Positions 1 through 7,443 of a stretch of 19,427 nt of DNA are shown here, in pieces (position 1 is the first letter of the stretch; every line of letters starts with the position of its first letter). Source of the DNA: 70-18 sp041691815 (GTDB lineage Bacteria > Pseudomonadota > Alphaproteobacteria > Acetobacterales > Acetobacteraceae). A model generated the notes under the pieces. The model was not told the DNA's origin. It saw only the letters and a list, made by a program, of their open reading frames with translations, and ran no database searches. Location: assembly GCA_041691815.1 (NCBI GenBank), contig JBEPTZ010000081.1:1-19427 (forward strand), read 5' to 3'. Both the position numbers and the translations under genes were made by a program.

Positions 1-66
1 GGCATAGGCCGGCAACGCCAGCCCCTCGGCATGCGGCAGGCGCTGGATGGCGACGGAAACGGTCAT
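1..66 (-). CDS. dut: dUTP diphosphatase, N-terminal 22 codons (partial)
   Basis: The reverse strand from position 66 reads an ATG followed by MTVSVAIQRLPHAEGLALPAYA, and the gene runs off the window edge. The block LPHAEGLALPAYA is the usual N-terminal strand of trimeric dUTPases, just before the conserved AGMDL segment, which would lie outside. The enzyme hydrolyses dUTP to dUMP and pyrophosphate in the cytoplasm, keeping uracil out of DNA and supplying the dTMP precursor. A good ribosome binding site, GGGGAG, lies about 7 nt upstream of the ATG, which supports this start. It lies downstream of the Tim44-like gene on the same strand, with 84 bp between. Only 22 residues are visible, so the call rests on the N-terminal match alone. 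Confidence 0.72.
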   Translation of the reverse strand, partial: MTVSVAIQRLPHAEGLALPAYA

Positions 67-89
67 GCGGCACTCCCCGGGCAAGGTAA

Positions 90-118
90 CGGCGGCGAGC
101 AATACCACCTCGCCGCCG
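90..118 (-). terminator. Hairpin between Tim44-like gene and dut
   Basis: Ten-base arms at 90-99 and 109-118 (CGGCGGCGAG / CTCGCCGCCG) are perfectly complementary around a 9-nt loop, directly after the Tim44-like stop codon on the minus strand. No T-run follows on either strand, so it may be a weak terminator, an attenuating or RNA-stabilising hairpin, or simply GC-rich chance. Confidence 0.35.
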
Positions 119-150
119 CCACGCCACCCCGCGCCGCTACCGCAGAGCGA

Positions 151-1086
151 TCAGCCGGCCTGCTGGATCGCCGACAGGATCCAGTGCCCGCCCGACGCCC
201 GCATGAAGGTCCACACCTCGGTCGCCTGGGTGCGCTGCGCCAGGTCGCCATCGACCACCCGGCCGGCGGCATCGCGGGTCACGTCGATCATCGAGAAGCG
301 CATCGCCACACTGGCGTATTCCCGCCCCGGTTCGGCCCAGGCCTCGGCCAGATCGCCCTGCTCCAGCTTCACCTCGGTCACCGTGTTGCGCACGCCGCGG
401 CTGGCCTGGTCGCTCAACTGGTCGGCGAAGTAGCTCAGCATCTCCGGCGTCACCGCGCCGCGCAGCGCGTTGAGGTCCTGCGCCGACCAGCCGGCCTGGA
501 CATGCTGCAACACCTGCTCGAACTGCTGGTAGTCGGCCGGCGTCACCTCGATCGGCGCGTCGCCCGCGCCGCCGCCGCCCATGCCACCGCCGCCACCCAT
601 CGGCATGTCCTGCGCGTCGCGGGCATACATCCCGGCCGGCCCGGCCATCGCCGGCTGCCGGCTCGGCATGAAGCGGCGGATCAGCCAGCGCACCACCATC
701 ACTACGATGAAGATCTGCAGCAGCAGCCCGAGGAAGCCGCCGAAGCCGTGCACGCCGCCGAACATCCCGCCGCCGAACAGCATGCCGCCGATCCCGGCAC
801 CGATCAGCCCGCCCATCAGCCCGGCGCCGAAGCCGCTGCCGAAGAACCCCGGCCGCGACGGCGCGAACCCCGATCCGGCCGGCCGCGGTGTCGATTGCGG
901 CGCCACGCTGCGCTGCATCGGCGCGGCCGTGCCCGGCGCGGTGCGGGTCACCGGCGGCGCCGAGTAGGTGCGTGCCCCGCGGCTGCCCATCGAGGCACCG
1001 CCCCCGGCGCGCGCGAAGGCGAGCCCCGGCGCCAGGGCCAGGGTCACGGCGAGAAGCATGGCGAAAACCAGACCGGTCAGGCGCAT
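151..1086 (-). CDS. Tim44-like domain inner-membrane protein
   Basis: Protein of 311 aa. Residues 1-26 form a hydrophobic signal or anchor segment (RLTGLVFAMLLAVTLALAPG). A Pro/Ser/Thr-rich stretch follows, then a Gly/Phe-rich run, a membrane helix at about 115-137 ending in basic WLIRRFMPSR, and a Met/Gly-rich linker. The C-terminal part, from about residue 180, has the Tim44-like fold pattern (YQQFEQVLQHVQAGWS..., VTPEMLSYFADQL, and a final WTFMRASGGHWILSAIQQ). In this family the domain is related to the mitochondrial import-motor protein Tim44; bacterial members (TimA-like) are inner-membrane proteins of unclear role. The start at 1086 was preferred over an upstream in-frame codon at 1143 because it places the signal segment at the N-terminus and has GGAGAG 10 nt upstream. 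It lies 224 bp after pmbA. Confidence 0.85.
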   Translation of the reverse strand: MRLTGLVFAMLLAVTLALAPGLAFARAGGGASMGSRGARTYSAPPVTRTAPGTAAPMQRSVAPQSTPRPAGSGFAPSRPGFFGSGFGAGLMGGLIGAGIGGMLFGGGMFGGVHGFGGFLGLLLQIFIVVMVVRWLIRRFMPSRQPAMAGPAGMYARDAQDMPMGGGGGMGGGGAGDAPIEVTPADYQQFEQVLQHVQAGWSAQDLNALRGAVTPEMLSYFADQLSDQASRGVRNTVTEVKLEQGDLAEAWAEPGREYASVAMRFSMIDVTRDAAGRVVDGDLAQRTQATEVWTFMRASGGHWILSAIQQAG

Positions 1087-1110
1087 GGCGCGAGCACTCT
1101 CCAGAGGGGA

Positions 1111-1181
1111 ATCGTCAGGCGAATATAGGATCGTCACTGCCACGAATCGAGCGATTCATGCATGACGATCTGTTCATGCAT
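1111..1181 (-). promoter_or_regulatory. Probable promoter/operator region of the Tim44-like gene
   Basis: A -10-like TATATT lies on the minus strand at 1122-1127, with a poor -35 (TCGATT) 17 bp further upstream. Around it are nested dyads: GATCGTCA (1129-1136) pairs with TGACGATC (1163-1170) and encloses the 14-bp palindrome GAATCGAGCGATTC (1144-1157). The word TTCATGCAT is repeated at 1155-1163 and 1173-1181. Both arms of the inner palindrome are GANTC sites, the target of CcrM-type methylases in alphaproteobacteria. The promoter assignment is weak; the dyads themselves are directly visible. The rest of the gap, 1190-1310, shows nothing I recognise. Confidence 0.4.
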
Positions 1182-1310
1182 CGGGCAGGCAACAGGCCGG
1201 TTTGGCGAGCAGAAAGCAAGAAGATTCACACCGAGGTGGGGAGACGGGGAGAAGAAAGCAGGGCACCGCCGCAACAGTGTTACACTTCGTCTTACCTTGT
1301 TTCTCCAGGC

Positions 1311-2639
1311 TTACGCCCCGGCCAGCGTCATCCCCTCCACCCGCACCGTCGGCGCATCGGTCCCGCGCCGCAGCCGCAGGTCGTCAGCCGGCGTCAGGTG
1401 CAGGAACATCTCGGCCAGATGCCCGGCGATGGTGATCTCGGCCACCGGCTCGGCCAGCTGCCCGTCGCGGATCATGAACCCGGCCGCCCCCCGGCTGTAA
1501 TCCCCGGTCACCCCGTTCACCCCCATGCCGATCAGCTCGGTGACATACAGCCCCTCCTTGATATCGGCCATCAGCGCCGCCGGCGACAGCGCCCCCGCCC
1601 GCATATACAGATTGGTCGCTGACGGGCCGGGCGGCCCGCCGGTGCCCCGGCTGGCGCTGCCGGTGGTGGTCATCCCCAGTTGCCGCGCGCTGCGGCTGTC
1701 CAGCAGCCAGCTGGTCAGCACACCATCCTCGATCAGCAGCCGTTCCCGCGTCGGCACCCCCTCGCCGTCGAACCGCCGCGAGCGCAGGCCACGCCGCCGC
1801 CGCGGATCATCGATCACGAAAATCCCCGGCCCGAACACGCGCTGCCCGAGCTTCTCCTTCAAAAAACTGGTCCCCCGCGCCACCGACGCACCATTGATCG
1901 CCCCCGACAGATGCCCCAGCAGCCCGCCGGCCACCCTCGGGTCGAACACCACCGGCAGTTGCGCGGTCTTCGCCTGCACCGGGTTCAGCCGCGCCACCGC
2001 CCGCTCCCCGGCCGAGCGCCCGAGGGCCGCGGCATCCTCCAGATCGGCCAGATGCACGGTCGAGGAATAATCGTAATCCCGCTGCATCCCGGTGCCGCTG
2101 CCGGCCAGCGCGGTCGCCGACAGCGAGTGACTGGTGCGCACATTCCGCCCGGCGAACCCGGCCGAGGTCACCAGGATCACCTCGGCGCGGCCATACCCGG
2201 CCTCGCCGCCCTCGGAATTGGTCACCCCCGAAACCGCCCGCGCCGCCGCCTCGGCCTCGGTGGCGCTGGCGATCAGCGCCGCCGCCTCCGGCTCGGCCGG
2301 ATCGACCAGATCGAGATCAACCTCCTCCGGCGTCGCCGCCTGCTCGCACAGCCCGCCATACGGGTCTTCCGGCACCACCCGCGCCATATCCACCGCCCGC
2401 GCCGCCAGTTCCGCGAACCCTGCCGGGTCCACCGCCGAGGACGACACATTGGCCGAGCGCCGCCCGACAAACACCCGCAGCCCGAGATCGCGCCCCTCGG
2501 CCCGCTCCAGATGCTCCACCGCCCCCTGCCGCACCGACACCCCGAGCGAAGTGCCCGCCACCAGCACCGCATCGGCGGAATCGGCGCCGGCCGCGCGGGC
2601 ACGGGCGATCAGGTCGGCGAGCAGCGAGAGCGTGTCCAT
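1311..2639 (-). CDS. pmbA: TldD/PmbA family metalloprotease subunit (TldE/PmbA)
   Basis: Protein of 442 aa, the usual length for PmbA (TldE). N-terminal features match the family: a helix LLADLIARARAAGADSADAV, then VSVRQGAVEHLERAEGRDLGLRVFVG and the DPYGGL motif. The C-terminal half has the GLLGHLSGAINGASVARGTS block, DDPRRRRGLRSRRFDGEGVP, and the tail GVNGVTGDYSRGAAGFMIRDG. In E. coli TldD and TldE form a heterodimeric protease that matures peptides such as microcin B17 and degrades the antitoxin CcdA; the TldD partner carries the catalytic metal site. No tldD is in this window, which is common. The ATG at 2639 has GAGG about 9 nt upstream. A possible -10 (TACACT) lies in the 165-bp gap upstream, but without a good -35. 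Confidence 0.93.
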   Translation of the reverse strand: MDTLSLLADLIARARAAGADSADAVLVAGTSLGVSVRQGAVEHLERAEGRDLGLRVFVGRRSANVSSSAVDPAGFAELAARAVDMARVVPEDPYGGLCEQAATPEEVDLDLVDPAEPEAAALIASATEAEAAARAVSGVTNSEGGEAGYGRAEVILVTSAGFAGRNVRTSHSLSATALAGSGTGMQRDYDYSSTVHLADLEDAAALGRSAGERAVARLNPVQAKTAQLPVVFDPRVAGGLLGHLSGAINGASVARGTSFLKEKLGQRVFGPGIFVIDDPRRRRGLRSRRFDGEGVPTRERLLIEDGVLTSWLLDSRSARQLGMTTTGSASRGTGGPPGPSATNLYMRAGALSPAALMADIKEGLYVTELIGMGVNGVTGDYSRGAAGFMIRDGQLAEPVAEITIAGHLAEMFLHLTPADDLRLRRGTDAPTVRVEGMTLAGA

Positions 2640-2736
2640 CGGCGAGCCTCACGGGAAAATTGCGCCGCCAGTGTAGCCCAGCGCGCCGCGCGGCGATAAT
2701 CCGGCGCTCCTCGCCCGAAGATCAAGCAAGACAGGC

Positions 2737-2794
2737 CACAAAGCGACGTAGAGGCGAAGAGGTAATCATCTCTTCGCCTCTACGTCGCTTTGTG
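2737..2794. repeat. Perfect long hairpin (25-bp arms, 8-nt loop)
   Basis: Arm 2737-2761 (starting CACAAAGCGACGTAGAGGCG) is the exact reverse complement of 2770-2794; the loop is GTAATCAT. It stands between the YbaK-family stop codon (11 bp away) and pmbA (about 100 bp away). It can therefore end the hem operon transcript, but no run of U follows on the minus strand, only a mildly T-rich TGTCTTGCTTGAT. Perfect 25-bp complementarity is far beyond what termination needs. It may be one unit of a dispersed foldback repeat. Confidence 0.85.
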
Positions 2795-2804
2795 AATCCT
2801 GGCT

Positions 2805-3284
2805 TCAGTCGGCGTCCTGCCGCACATCCCCCACCACCGCCCCGGTGATCCGCGCCAGCTCCGCCGCCTCGGTCTGGAACACATGCCTGGGCGACCCGGC
2901 CGCCGCCCAGATCGGGCGCAACGCCAGCAGATCGCGATCCAGCACCAGCCGCACCGTCCCGCTATGGCCGAGCGGCGCCACGCCGCCGATCGCAAACCCG
3001 GTCGCCGTCCGCACCCAGTCGGCATCGGCGCGTTTGACTGCCACCCCCAGCAGCGCCATCAGCTTCCCGGCATCCACCCGGTTGGCGCCCGAGGCGATCA
3101 CCACCACCGGCACCTCGCCGGCGCGGAACACGATCGATTTGGCAATCTGCGCCACGCTGCAGCCGATCGCGGCGGCGGCATCGGCGGCGGTCCGCGTGCC
3201 CTCGGGGAACGCGGCGATATTATCCGCCTGCCCCGCCGCCAGCCGCGCCGCCCGCACCCGCGCCACCGAGGCGGAGTCGCTCAT
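2805..3284 (-). CDS. YbaK/EbsC family aminoacyl-tRNA deacylase
   Basis: Protein of 159 aa, typical for single-domain members of the YbaK/ProRS-associated editing family. These proteins hydrolyse mischarged tRNA, for example Cys- or Ala-tRNAPro, in the cytoplasm. Visible family marks: KSIVFRAGEVPVVVIASG around residues 50-67, GANRVDAGKL, the signature TGFAIGGVAPLGHSG with its Gly-rich turn and His, then a VLDRDLLAL strand. The ATG at 3284 overlaps the hemY stop by 4 bp (ATGA), so translation is probably coupled; a longer in-frame extension into hemY was rejected because it shows no family similarity. Which tRNA it edits cannot be told from sequence. Its place as last gene of a heme operon is not one I know as standard. 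Confidence 0.85.
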   Translation of the reverse strand: MSDSASVARVRAARLAAGQADNIAAFPEGTRTAADAAAAIGCSVAQIAKSIVFRAGEVPVVVIASGANRVDAGKLMALLGVAVKRADADWVRTATGFAIGGVAPLGHSGTVRLVLDRDLLALRPIWAAAGSPRHVFQTEAAELARITGAVVGDVRQDAD

Positions 3285-4567
3285 CGTGCCGCCAGCGCCG
3301 GCCGCCCCGGCACCGCCGCATGCGGCACCCCCCAGACGATGCTGCCGGCGGTGTGGCAGGCCGGGCAGGCCGGCTGCCAGCCCGGCAGCGCGGTGCCGCA
3401 TTTGCCGCAGTTCCAGCCCGGATCGGGTCCGGCGGCGGCGGCCTCGCGCAGCGCATCGCGCTGGGCATCGCGCCCGGCCTCGGTGCCGCCGCGATCGGCC
3501 TCCTCCAGTTCGGCGAGCAGCAGGAACACCCGCCGCTGCGCCAGCCCGGCGGCGCGGGCGCGCTCCAGATGCCGACGCGCCTCGCCGGTCAGCCCGGCCG
3601 CCAGCGACACCCGGGCGAGCAGCAGATGGCTCTCCGGATGGTCCGGATTGGTCTGCACGAACCCGGCCGCCCCCTTGACCCGCGTCAGCCGGTCGCTGGT
3701 GCCGGCCAGCGCCAGTTCCGCCAGCGCCGGCTGCGGCGCCGCCTGCCAGGCGGTGCGCAACACGTCCTGGGCGCGGGATTCGCGGCCCTGCTGGCGCAGC
3801 AGCCGCGCATAGGCCAGGGCCGCCGGCGCGAAACCCGGCTCGGCCTTCCAGGCCCGCCGCGCCAGTCGCAGCGCCTCAGCAGGGTCCGGTTCGGCGGCAG
3901 CCGCCGCCGCGGTCAGCGCCGCCACCGGCGCCCCCGGCCCGGCCAGCGCCAGCGCCTGCTTCCAGTCGGCGGTGCGCACCGCCAGATTGAGCCGCGCCTC
4001 GCGCAGCCAGGCCGCACCCGGATGCGCGACCTCGGCGCGGCGCGCCAGAATCGCCGCCTCCGCCCAGTCCTCGCGGGCAATCGCCTGGCGGAACAGGCCC
4101 CGCAGCCCGAGGAACGCCGCGTCCTCGCGCTCGGCCAACTGCCGATACACCGCGCTGGCGCCGTCCTCGCTGCCGGCCAGCCGATTGGCCTCGGCGGCCA
4201 GCAGCAGGGTCTGCGCGGTATCCCCCAGCAGCCGGCGGGCACGTGCCGACTCCCGCGTCGCCCCGGTCGGCTCGGCGGCGGCCAGCGCTACCAGCGCCCG
4301 GGTCACCGCCACATCGCCGGCCGCCCGGCGACGGCGCAGCCGCCAGCGCCGCCAGCTCGGCCCGAGCATCGCCAGCAGCAGCAGCAGTCGCAGCAGCAAG
4401 GCCAGCACCAGCACCGCGATCGTCGCCAGCACGGCGGCCACCGGCGCCGAGGTCTCGATCGAGTAGCGCCCGACCGCCAGCACCACATGCCCCGGCAGCC
4501 TTGCCACCCACCAGCCGAGCGCCACCACAATGACGCCGGCCGCGATGATCCACAGGATGCGCCGCAT
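3281..4567 (-). CDS. hemY: HemY-like TPR membrane protein with C-terminal four-Cys zinc-ribbon-like motif
   Basis: Protein of 428 aa. Two N-terminal membrane segments (about residues 3-20 and 43-70) are separated by the HemY_N pattern WVARLPGHVVLAVGRYSIET. A long Ala/Leu/Arg-rich helical region of TPR type follows (for example QALAELALAG, HLLLARVSLAAGLTGEARRHLERA). The C-terminus carries C387xxC390 and C401xxC404 in WNCGKCG...WQPACPAC followed by GSIVW, a small zinc-ribbon or rubredoxin-like knuckle recalling the C-terminus of LapB. HemY-like proteins are linked to the last steps of tetrapyrrole synthesis, but no enzyme activity is established; this is not the protoporphyrinogen oxidase also called HemY. 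The start overlaps the mitofilin stop by one base (TGATG). Confidence 0.88.
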   Translation of the reverse strand: MRRILWIIAAGVIVVALGWWVARLPGHVVLAVGRYSIETSAPVAAVLATIAVLVLALLLRLLLLLAMLGPSWRRWRLRRRRAAGDVAVTRALVALAAAEPTGATRESARARRLLGDTAQTLLLAAEANRLAGSEDGASAVYRQLAEREDAAFLGLRGLFRQAIAREDWAEAAILARRAEVAHPGAAWLREARLNLAVRTADWKQALALAGPGAPVAALTAAAAAAEPDPAEALRLARRAWKAEPGFAPAALAYARLLRQQGRESRAQDVLRTAWQAAPQPALAELALAGTSDRLTRVKGAAGFVQTNPDHPESHLLLARVSLAAGLTGEARRHLERARAAGLAQRRVFLLLAELEEADRGGTEAGRDAQRDALREAAAAGPDPGWNCGKCGTALPGWQPACPACHTAGSIVWGVPHAAVPGRPALAAR

Positions 4568-5739
4568 CAGTCGGTCGCCGCCAGCCTGGCCAGCGCCGCC
4601 CTGGCGTCCAGCAGCGCGCGGGCGCGATCATGCCAGTCGGCCATCGCCGCCGCCGCCGCCTTGTCCAGCCGCTCCACATCGGCCACCGCACCCTCCAGGT
4701 TGCCGGCGGTCAACTGCTCGCGGGCGGCGCCCAGCACGTAGCTGGCCGGGGCGCCGGACAGCACCCGGTCACCATCGCGCACCGTCACCAGCGACTGGAT
4801 CTGCAGCCACATCTTCTCGGCCAGCGAATCCGCCTCGGTCGCCGGCCGGCTGGCCTCGGCGGCGCGTGCGGCGGCAGCCTCGAAATCCAGCCGCAACTGC
4901 GCCTCGGTGGGCGGCGGCGTGGTGGCATAACGGGTGAGAGCCGGTGGCGCGCCGGGAATTTCGCCGAGCGGCTTGCCGGCGGCCAGTGCGGCAGTGGCCG
5001 CCTGCAACCGCGCCAGCCTGGTGGCGCGGGCGGCGGTGCCGGCCTGGGCCTGTTCGGCCTGGGCGACGCGCTGTTGCAGCGCGGTCAGCTGGGCCGCCAT
5101 CGCCGGCGATTCAATGGGTGCGGCGGCCTGCGGTGCCGGCCGCTGCTCAAGTGCCGCCACCCGCGCTTCCAGCGGCCGCAGATCGACCGCGGCGGGGATG
5201 GCCGGCGCCGGTGCCTGCTCCAGCTTGCCAACGCGCTGGGTCAGCCCGGCGATCTGGTTGTCGAGTTGCGCCAGCCGCTCCGGGTCAACGGTTTCCGCCA
5301 GTCGCTGCTGCTGGGTCCAGACCCAGGCCAGCCCCCCGACCAGCAGCACAAAGCCGATCGCCGTGAGCACCGGGCCGGCGCTGCGGTTCGCCGGCGGTGC
5401 CGGTTTTGCCGGGGTTGGCGCTGTGGCGGCCGAGGGCGTTACCGAAGCGGGCCGGCCTGCCGGCGGCGGCCTCGCCGCGGCACTGCCCGGGGGGGCATTG
5501 CTCGCGGCCGCGGACGGCACAACTCCGGGCGGCACAACTCCGGCCGGCCCGGATCTCGGCGGCCCGGCGGCGCGCGGCGGCACCACCGGGATCTCGGGCT
5601 TGGGCGACCCAGGCTGCGGGATCTCCGGCTGTGGGGTTGCGGGTTGCGGGATTTCGGGTCTTGGGGTCGCGGGCCTCGGGACTTCGGGCTGCGGGGTCGG
5701 CTTGCCTCCGGGATCGGGCGGCGGTTGGGTTTCTGTCAT
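4567..5739 (-). CDS. Mitofilin (Mic60-like) inner-membrane protein
   Basis: Protein of 390 aa with mitofilin-family architecture. Residues 1 to about 120 are a Pro-rich, presumably cytoplasmic region with an imperfect hexamer-scale repeat (PQPEIPQPATPQPEIPQPGS). A single membrane helix follows (LTAIGFVLLVGGLAWVW), then coiled-coil segments (LDNQIAGLTQRVGKLEQ and LEARVAALEQ, with a second block LTALQQRVAQAEQAQ), and a C-terminal helical domain (YVLGAAREQLTAGNLEGAV...). Alphaproteobacterial Mic60 is the relative of the mitochondrial cristae-junction protein and is characteristically encoded beside heme genes, as here. It overlaps hemD by 4 bp (ATGA) and hemY by 1 bp. Its likely role is shaping or tethering the inner membrane; this is inferred from the family. 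Confidence 0.87.
   Translation of the reverse strand: MTETQPPPDPGGKPTPQPEVPRPATPRPEIPQPATPQPEIPQPGSPKPEIPVVPPRAAGPPRSGPAGVVPPGVVPSAAASNAPPGSAAARPPPAGRPASVTPSAATAPTPAKPAPPANRSAGPVLTAIGFVLLVGGLAWVWTQQQRLAETVDPERLAQLDNQIAGLTQRVGKLEQAPAPAIPAAVDLRPLEARVAALEQRPAPQAAAPIESPAMAAQLTALQQRVAQAEQAQAGTAARATRLARLQAATAALAAGKPLGEIPGAPPALTRYATTPPPTEAQLRLDFEAAAARAAEASRPATEADSLAEKMWLQIQSLVTVRDGDRVLSGAPASYVLGAAREQLTAGNLEGAVADVERLDKAAAAAMADWHDRARALLDARAALARLAATD
5560..5720 (-). repeat. Degenerate short tandem repeat coding the Pro-rich N-terminus of mitofilin
   Basis: The DNA repeats variants of CGGGATCTCGGGCTTGGG (plus-strand view) about every 15-18 bases, encoding successive P-x-P-E-I-P and P-x-P-A-T-P units. 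It is in frame and inside the gene, so length changes by slippage would keep the protein in frame. Confidence 0.7.
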
Positions 5740-6446
5740 GCCATGAGTGTCAATATCGCGTCCTGGTTGGGGTCAGATGCAACACGGATGCGTCGCCAGG
5801 GCAAGGGGGTCAGCGCCCGTGCGACTGCCGGTGACAACGCCAGCGCGTCGATCCCGGTTGCCACTGAAAGTGGTAACGCACCCCCCAGCAAGTCAATGAA
5901 CGCGCGCACTGTGGCGCCGGAGAAGAACAACGCGGTGCCGATTTCGCCGGCGCCCAGGGCCGCCACCGCTGCCGCCGGCAGGCGCTCCACCGGGCGCGCG
6001 GCATAGGTCTCGCGGCGCAGCACGGTGAAGCCGGCGGTGCGCAGCAGGCCGACCAGTTCGCCGCCCTCGCCGGCGCCGACCGCCAGCAGCAGCGGCAGCC
6101 CCGCGGGGTCGCACTGCGCGCCGACCAGCGCCGCCAGCGCCACCGCGTCACGCCCGGCGCTCAGGATATCGCCGAAGCCCGCCTCCCGCGCGCGCGCCGC
6201 GGTGGCGTCGCCCACCGCCAGCAGCCGGCAATCCCGGTGCCCGGCCAGCGCCGGCAGCGCATTGGCGCTGGTCGCCAGCACCGCCTGCACCGCGCCCGGC
6301 GGCGGCAGCCGGGTGGCTGTCGCCACGATGCGCAGCACCGGGGCGATCAGCGGCGTGTGGCCCAGGGCTTGCAAACGGCGGGCGGTCTCGCCGGCGCCCG
6401 GTTCCGGCCGGGTGACCAGCACCAGCCGACGGGCGGCCTCAGGCAA
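5736..6446 (-). CDS. hemD: Uroporphyrinogen-III synthase
   Basis: Protein of 236 aa, usual length 230-260. It cyclises hydroxymethylbilane to uroporphyrinogen III with inversion of ring D. HemD sequences are very divergent; the recognisable marks are the N-terminal VLVTRPEPGAGETARRLQALGH, the middle ILSAGRDAVALAALV, and GTALFFSGATVRAFIDLL near the C-terminus. It sits directly after hemC, the preceding enzyme of the pathway. The only suitable start codon before VLVTRP is TTG at 6446, inside the last codons of hemC (8-bp overlap with its stop) and without a clear Shine-Dalgarno, so initiation probably depends on ribosomes finishing hemC. A GTG 8 codons further in is the alternative but would clip the first strand. 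Confidence 0.9.
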   Translation of the reverse strand: MPEAARRLVLVTRPEPGAGETARRLQALGHTPLIAPVLRIVATATRLPPPGAVQAVLATSANALPALAGHRDCRLLAVGDATAARAREAGFGDILSAGRDAVALAALVGAQCDPAGLPLLLAVGAGEGGELVGLLRTAGFTVLRRETYAARPVERLPAAAVAALGAGEIGTALFFSGATVRAFIDLLGGALPLSVATGIDALALSPAVARALTPLPWRRIRVASDPNQDAILTLMA

Positions 6447-7443
6447 GAATATCGCGCGGACTGTCGGCGCGCAGGCTGGCGCCCAGTTCGCGGCCCAACC
6501 GGGCGGCGTCGGCCACCGGCCCGGTCAGGCTGCGCTTGAGCAGGAACGTGCCATCCGGCCGCGCCACCAGTCCGGTCAGGTGCAACTGGTGCCCCGCCCC
6601 CGGCAACAGCCGCGCATGTCCGCCGATCGGCGTGCGGCAGGAGCCGTCCAACTCGGCCAGCAGCGCCCGTTCGGCGGTGGAAACCGCCTTCGCCTCGGGG
6701 TCCTCGATGCCGGCCAGCAGGGCGCGCAGATCGGTGTTGTCGGCCCGCACGGTGATCCCCACGATCCCCTGGCCGGCCGACGGCACCATGATCTCGGGAT
6801 CGAGCACCACCGAGGCGGCGCTCTCCATGCCCAGCCGCCGCAGCCCGGCCAGCGCCAGCAGCGTCGCCGCACAGGCGCCGTGCGCCAGCTTGTCCAGCCG
6901 CGACTGCACGTTGCCGCGCATGGTGACGGCGCGCAGGTCCGGCCGCGCATGCAGCAACTGCGCCTGCCGCCGCAGCGACGAGGTGCCGATCACCGCCCCC
7001 GCCGGCAGGCTGGCATAGGGCGCGGCGGGATCGGCCGGGCCAAGCCCGGGGCCGAGGATCAGCGTATCGCGGGCATCCTCGCGCTTCAGCGTGCAGGCCA
7101 GCACGATGCCCGGCGGCAACTGGGTTTCCAGGTCCTTCAGGCTGTGCACCGCGAAGTCGATCCGGCCATCGAGCAGCGCCTCGTGGATCTCCTTGGCGAA
7201 CAGCCCCTTGCCGCCGATATCCGCCAGCCTGGTGCCGGCCGCCTGGGTGGCGTCGCCGGTGGTGTGGATGGCGTGCTCCTCGAACGCGTCGATATCGCGC
7301 AGCACCGGGCAGAAGCCGCGCAGCAGCGCCAGAAAATGCCGCGCCTGCCACAACGCCAGCGGCGAGCCACGGGTGCCGACGCGCAGCGGCAATCCCCCGC
7401 CATGCGGCCTTATGCCGAGCGGGGAGGTGTTGGTGTCCGACAT
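6439..7443 (-). CDS. hemC: Porphobilinogen deaminase (hydroxymethylbilane synthase)
   Basis: Protein of 334 aa. It polymerises four porphobilinogen molecules into hydroxymethylbilane in the cytoplasm. Landmarks: RVGTRGSPLALWQA (residues 21-34), catalytic HSLKD with Asp104, GTSSLRRQAQL (153-163), MRGNVQSRLDKL (175-186), and LDGSCRTPIGGHA, whose Cys269 anchors the dipyrromethane cofactor. All key residues are present. The ATG at 7443 has GAGGA 6 nt upstream. It is the first gene of the hemC-hemD-mitofilin-hemY-deacylase operon. Only 43 bp lie between its start and that of tsaD on the other strand, so the promoters of both operons must be very compact or lie inside the opposite gene. Confidence 0.97.
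   Translation of the reverse strand: MSDTNTSPLGIRPHGGGLPLRVGTRGSPLALWQARHFLALLRGFCPVLRDIDAFEEHAIHTTGDATQAAGTRLADIGGKGLFAKEIHEALLDGRIDFAVHSLKDLETQLPPGIVLACTLKREDARDTLILGPGLGPADPAAPYASLPAGAVIGTSSLRRQAQLLHARPDLRAVTMRGNVQSRLDKLAHGACAATLLALAGLRRLGMESAASVVLDPEIMVPSAGQGIVGITVRADNTDLRALLAGIEDPEAKAVSTAERALLAELDGSCRTPIGGHARLLPGAGHQLHLTGLVARPDGTFLLKRSLTGPVADAARLGRELGASLRADSPRDILA

Noticed and set aside
2680..3812. Plus-strand frames over the deacylase and hemY genes
   Set aside because: Low-complexity Arg/Pro/Ala translations typical of antisense frames at this GC content.
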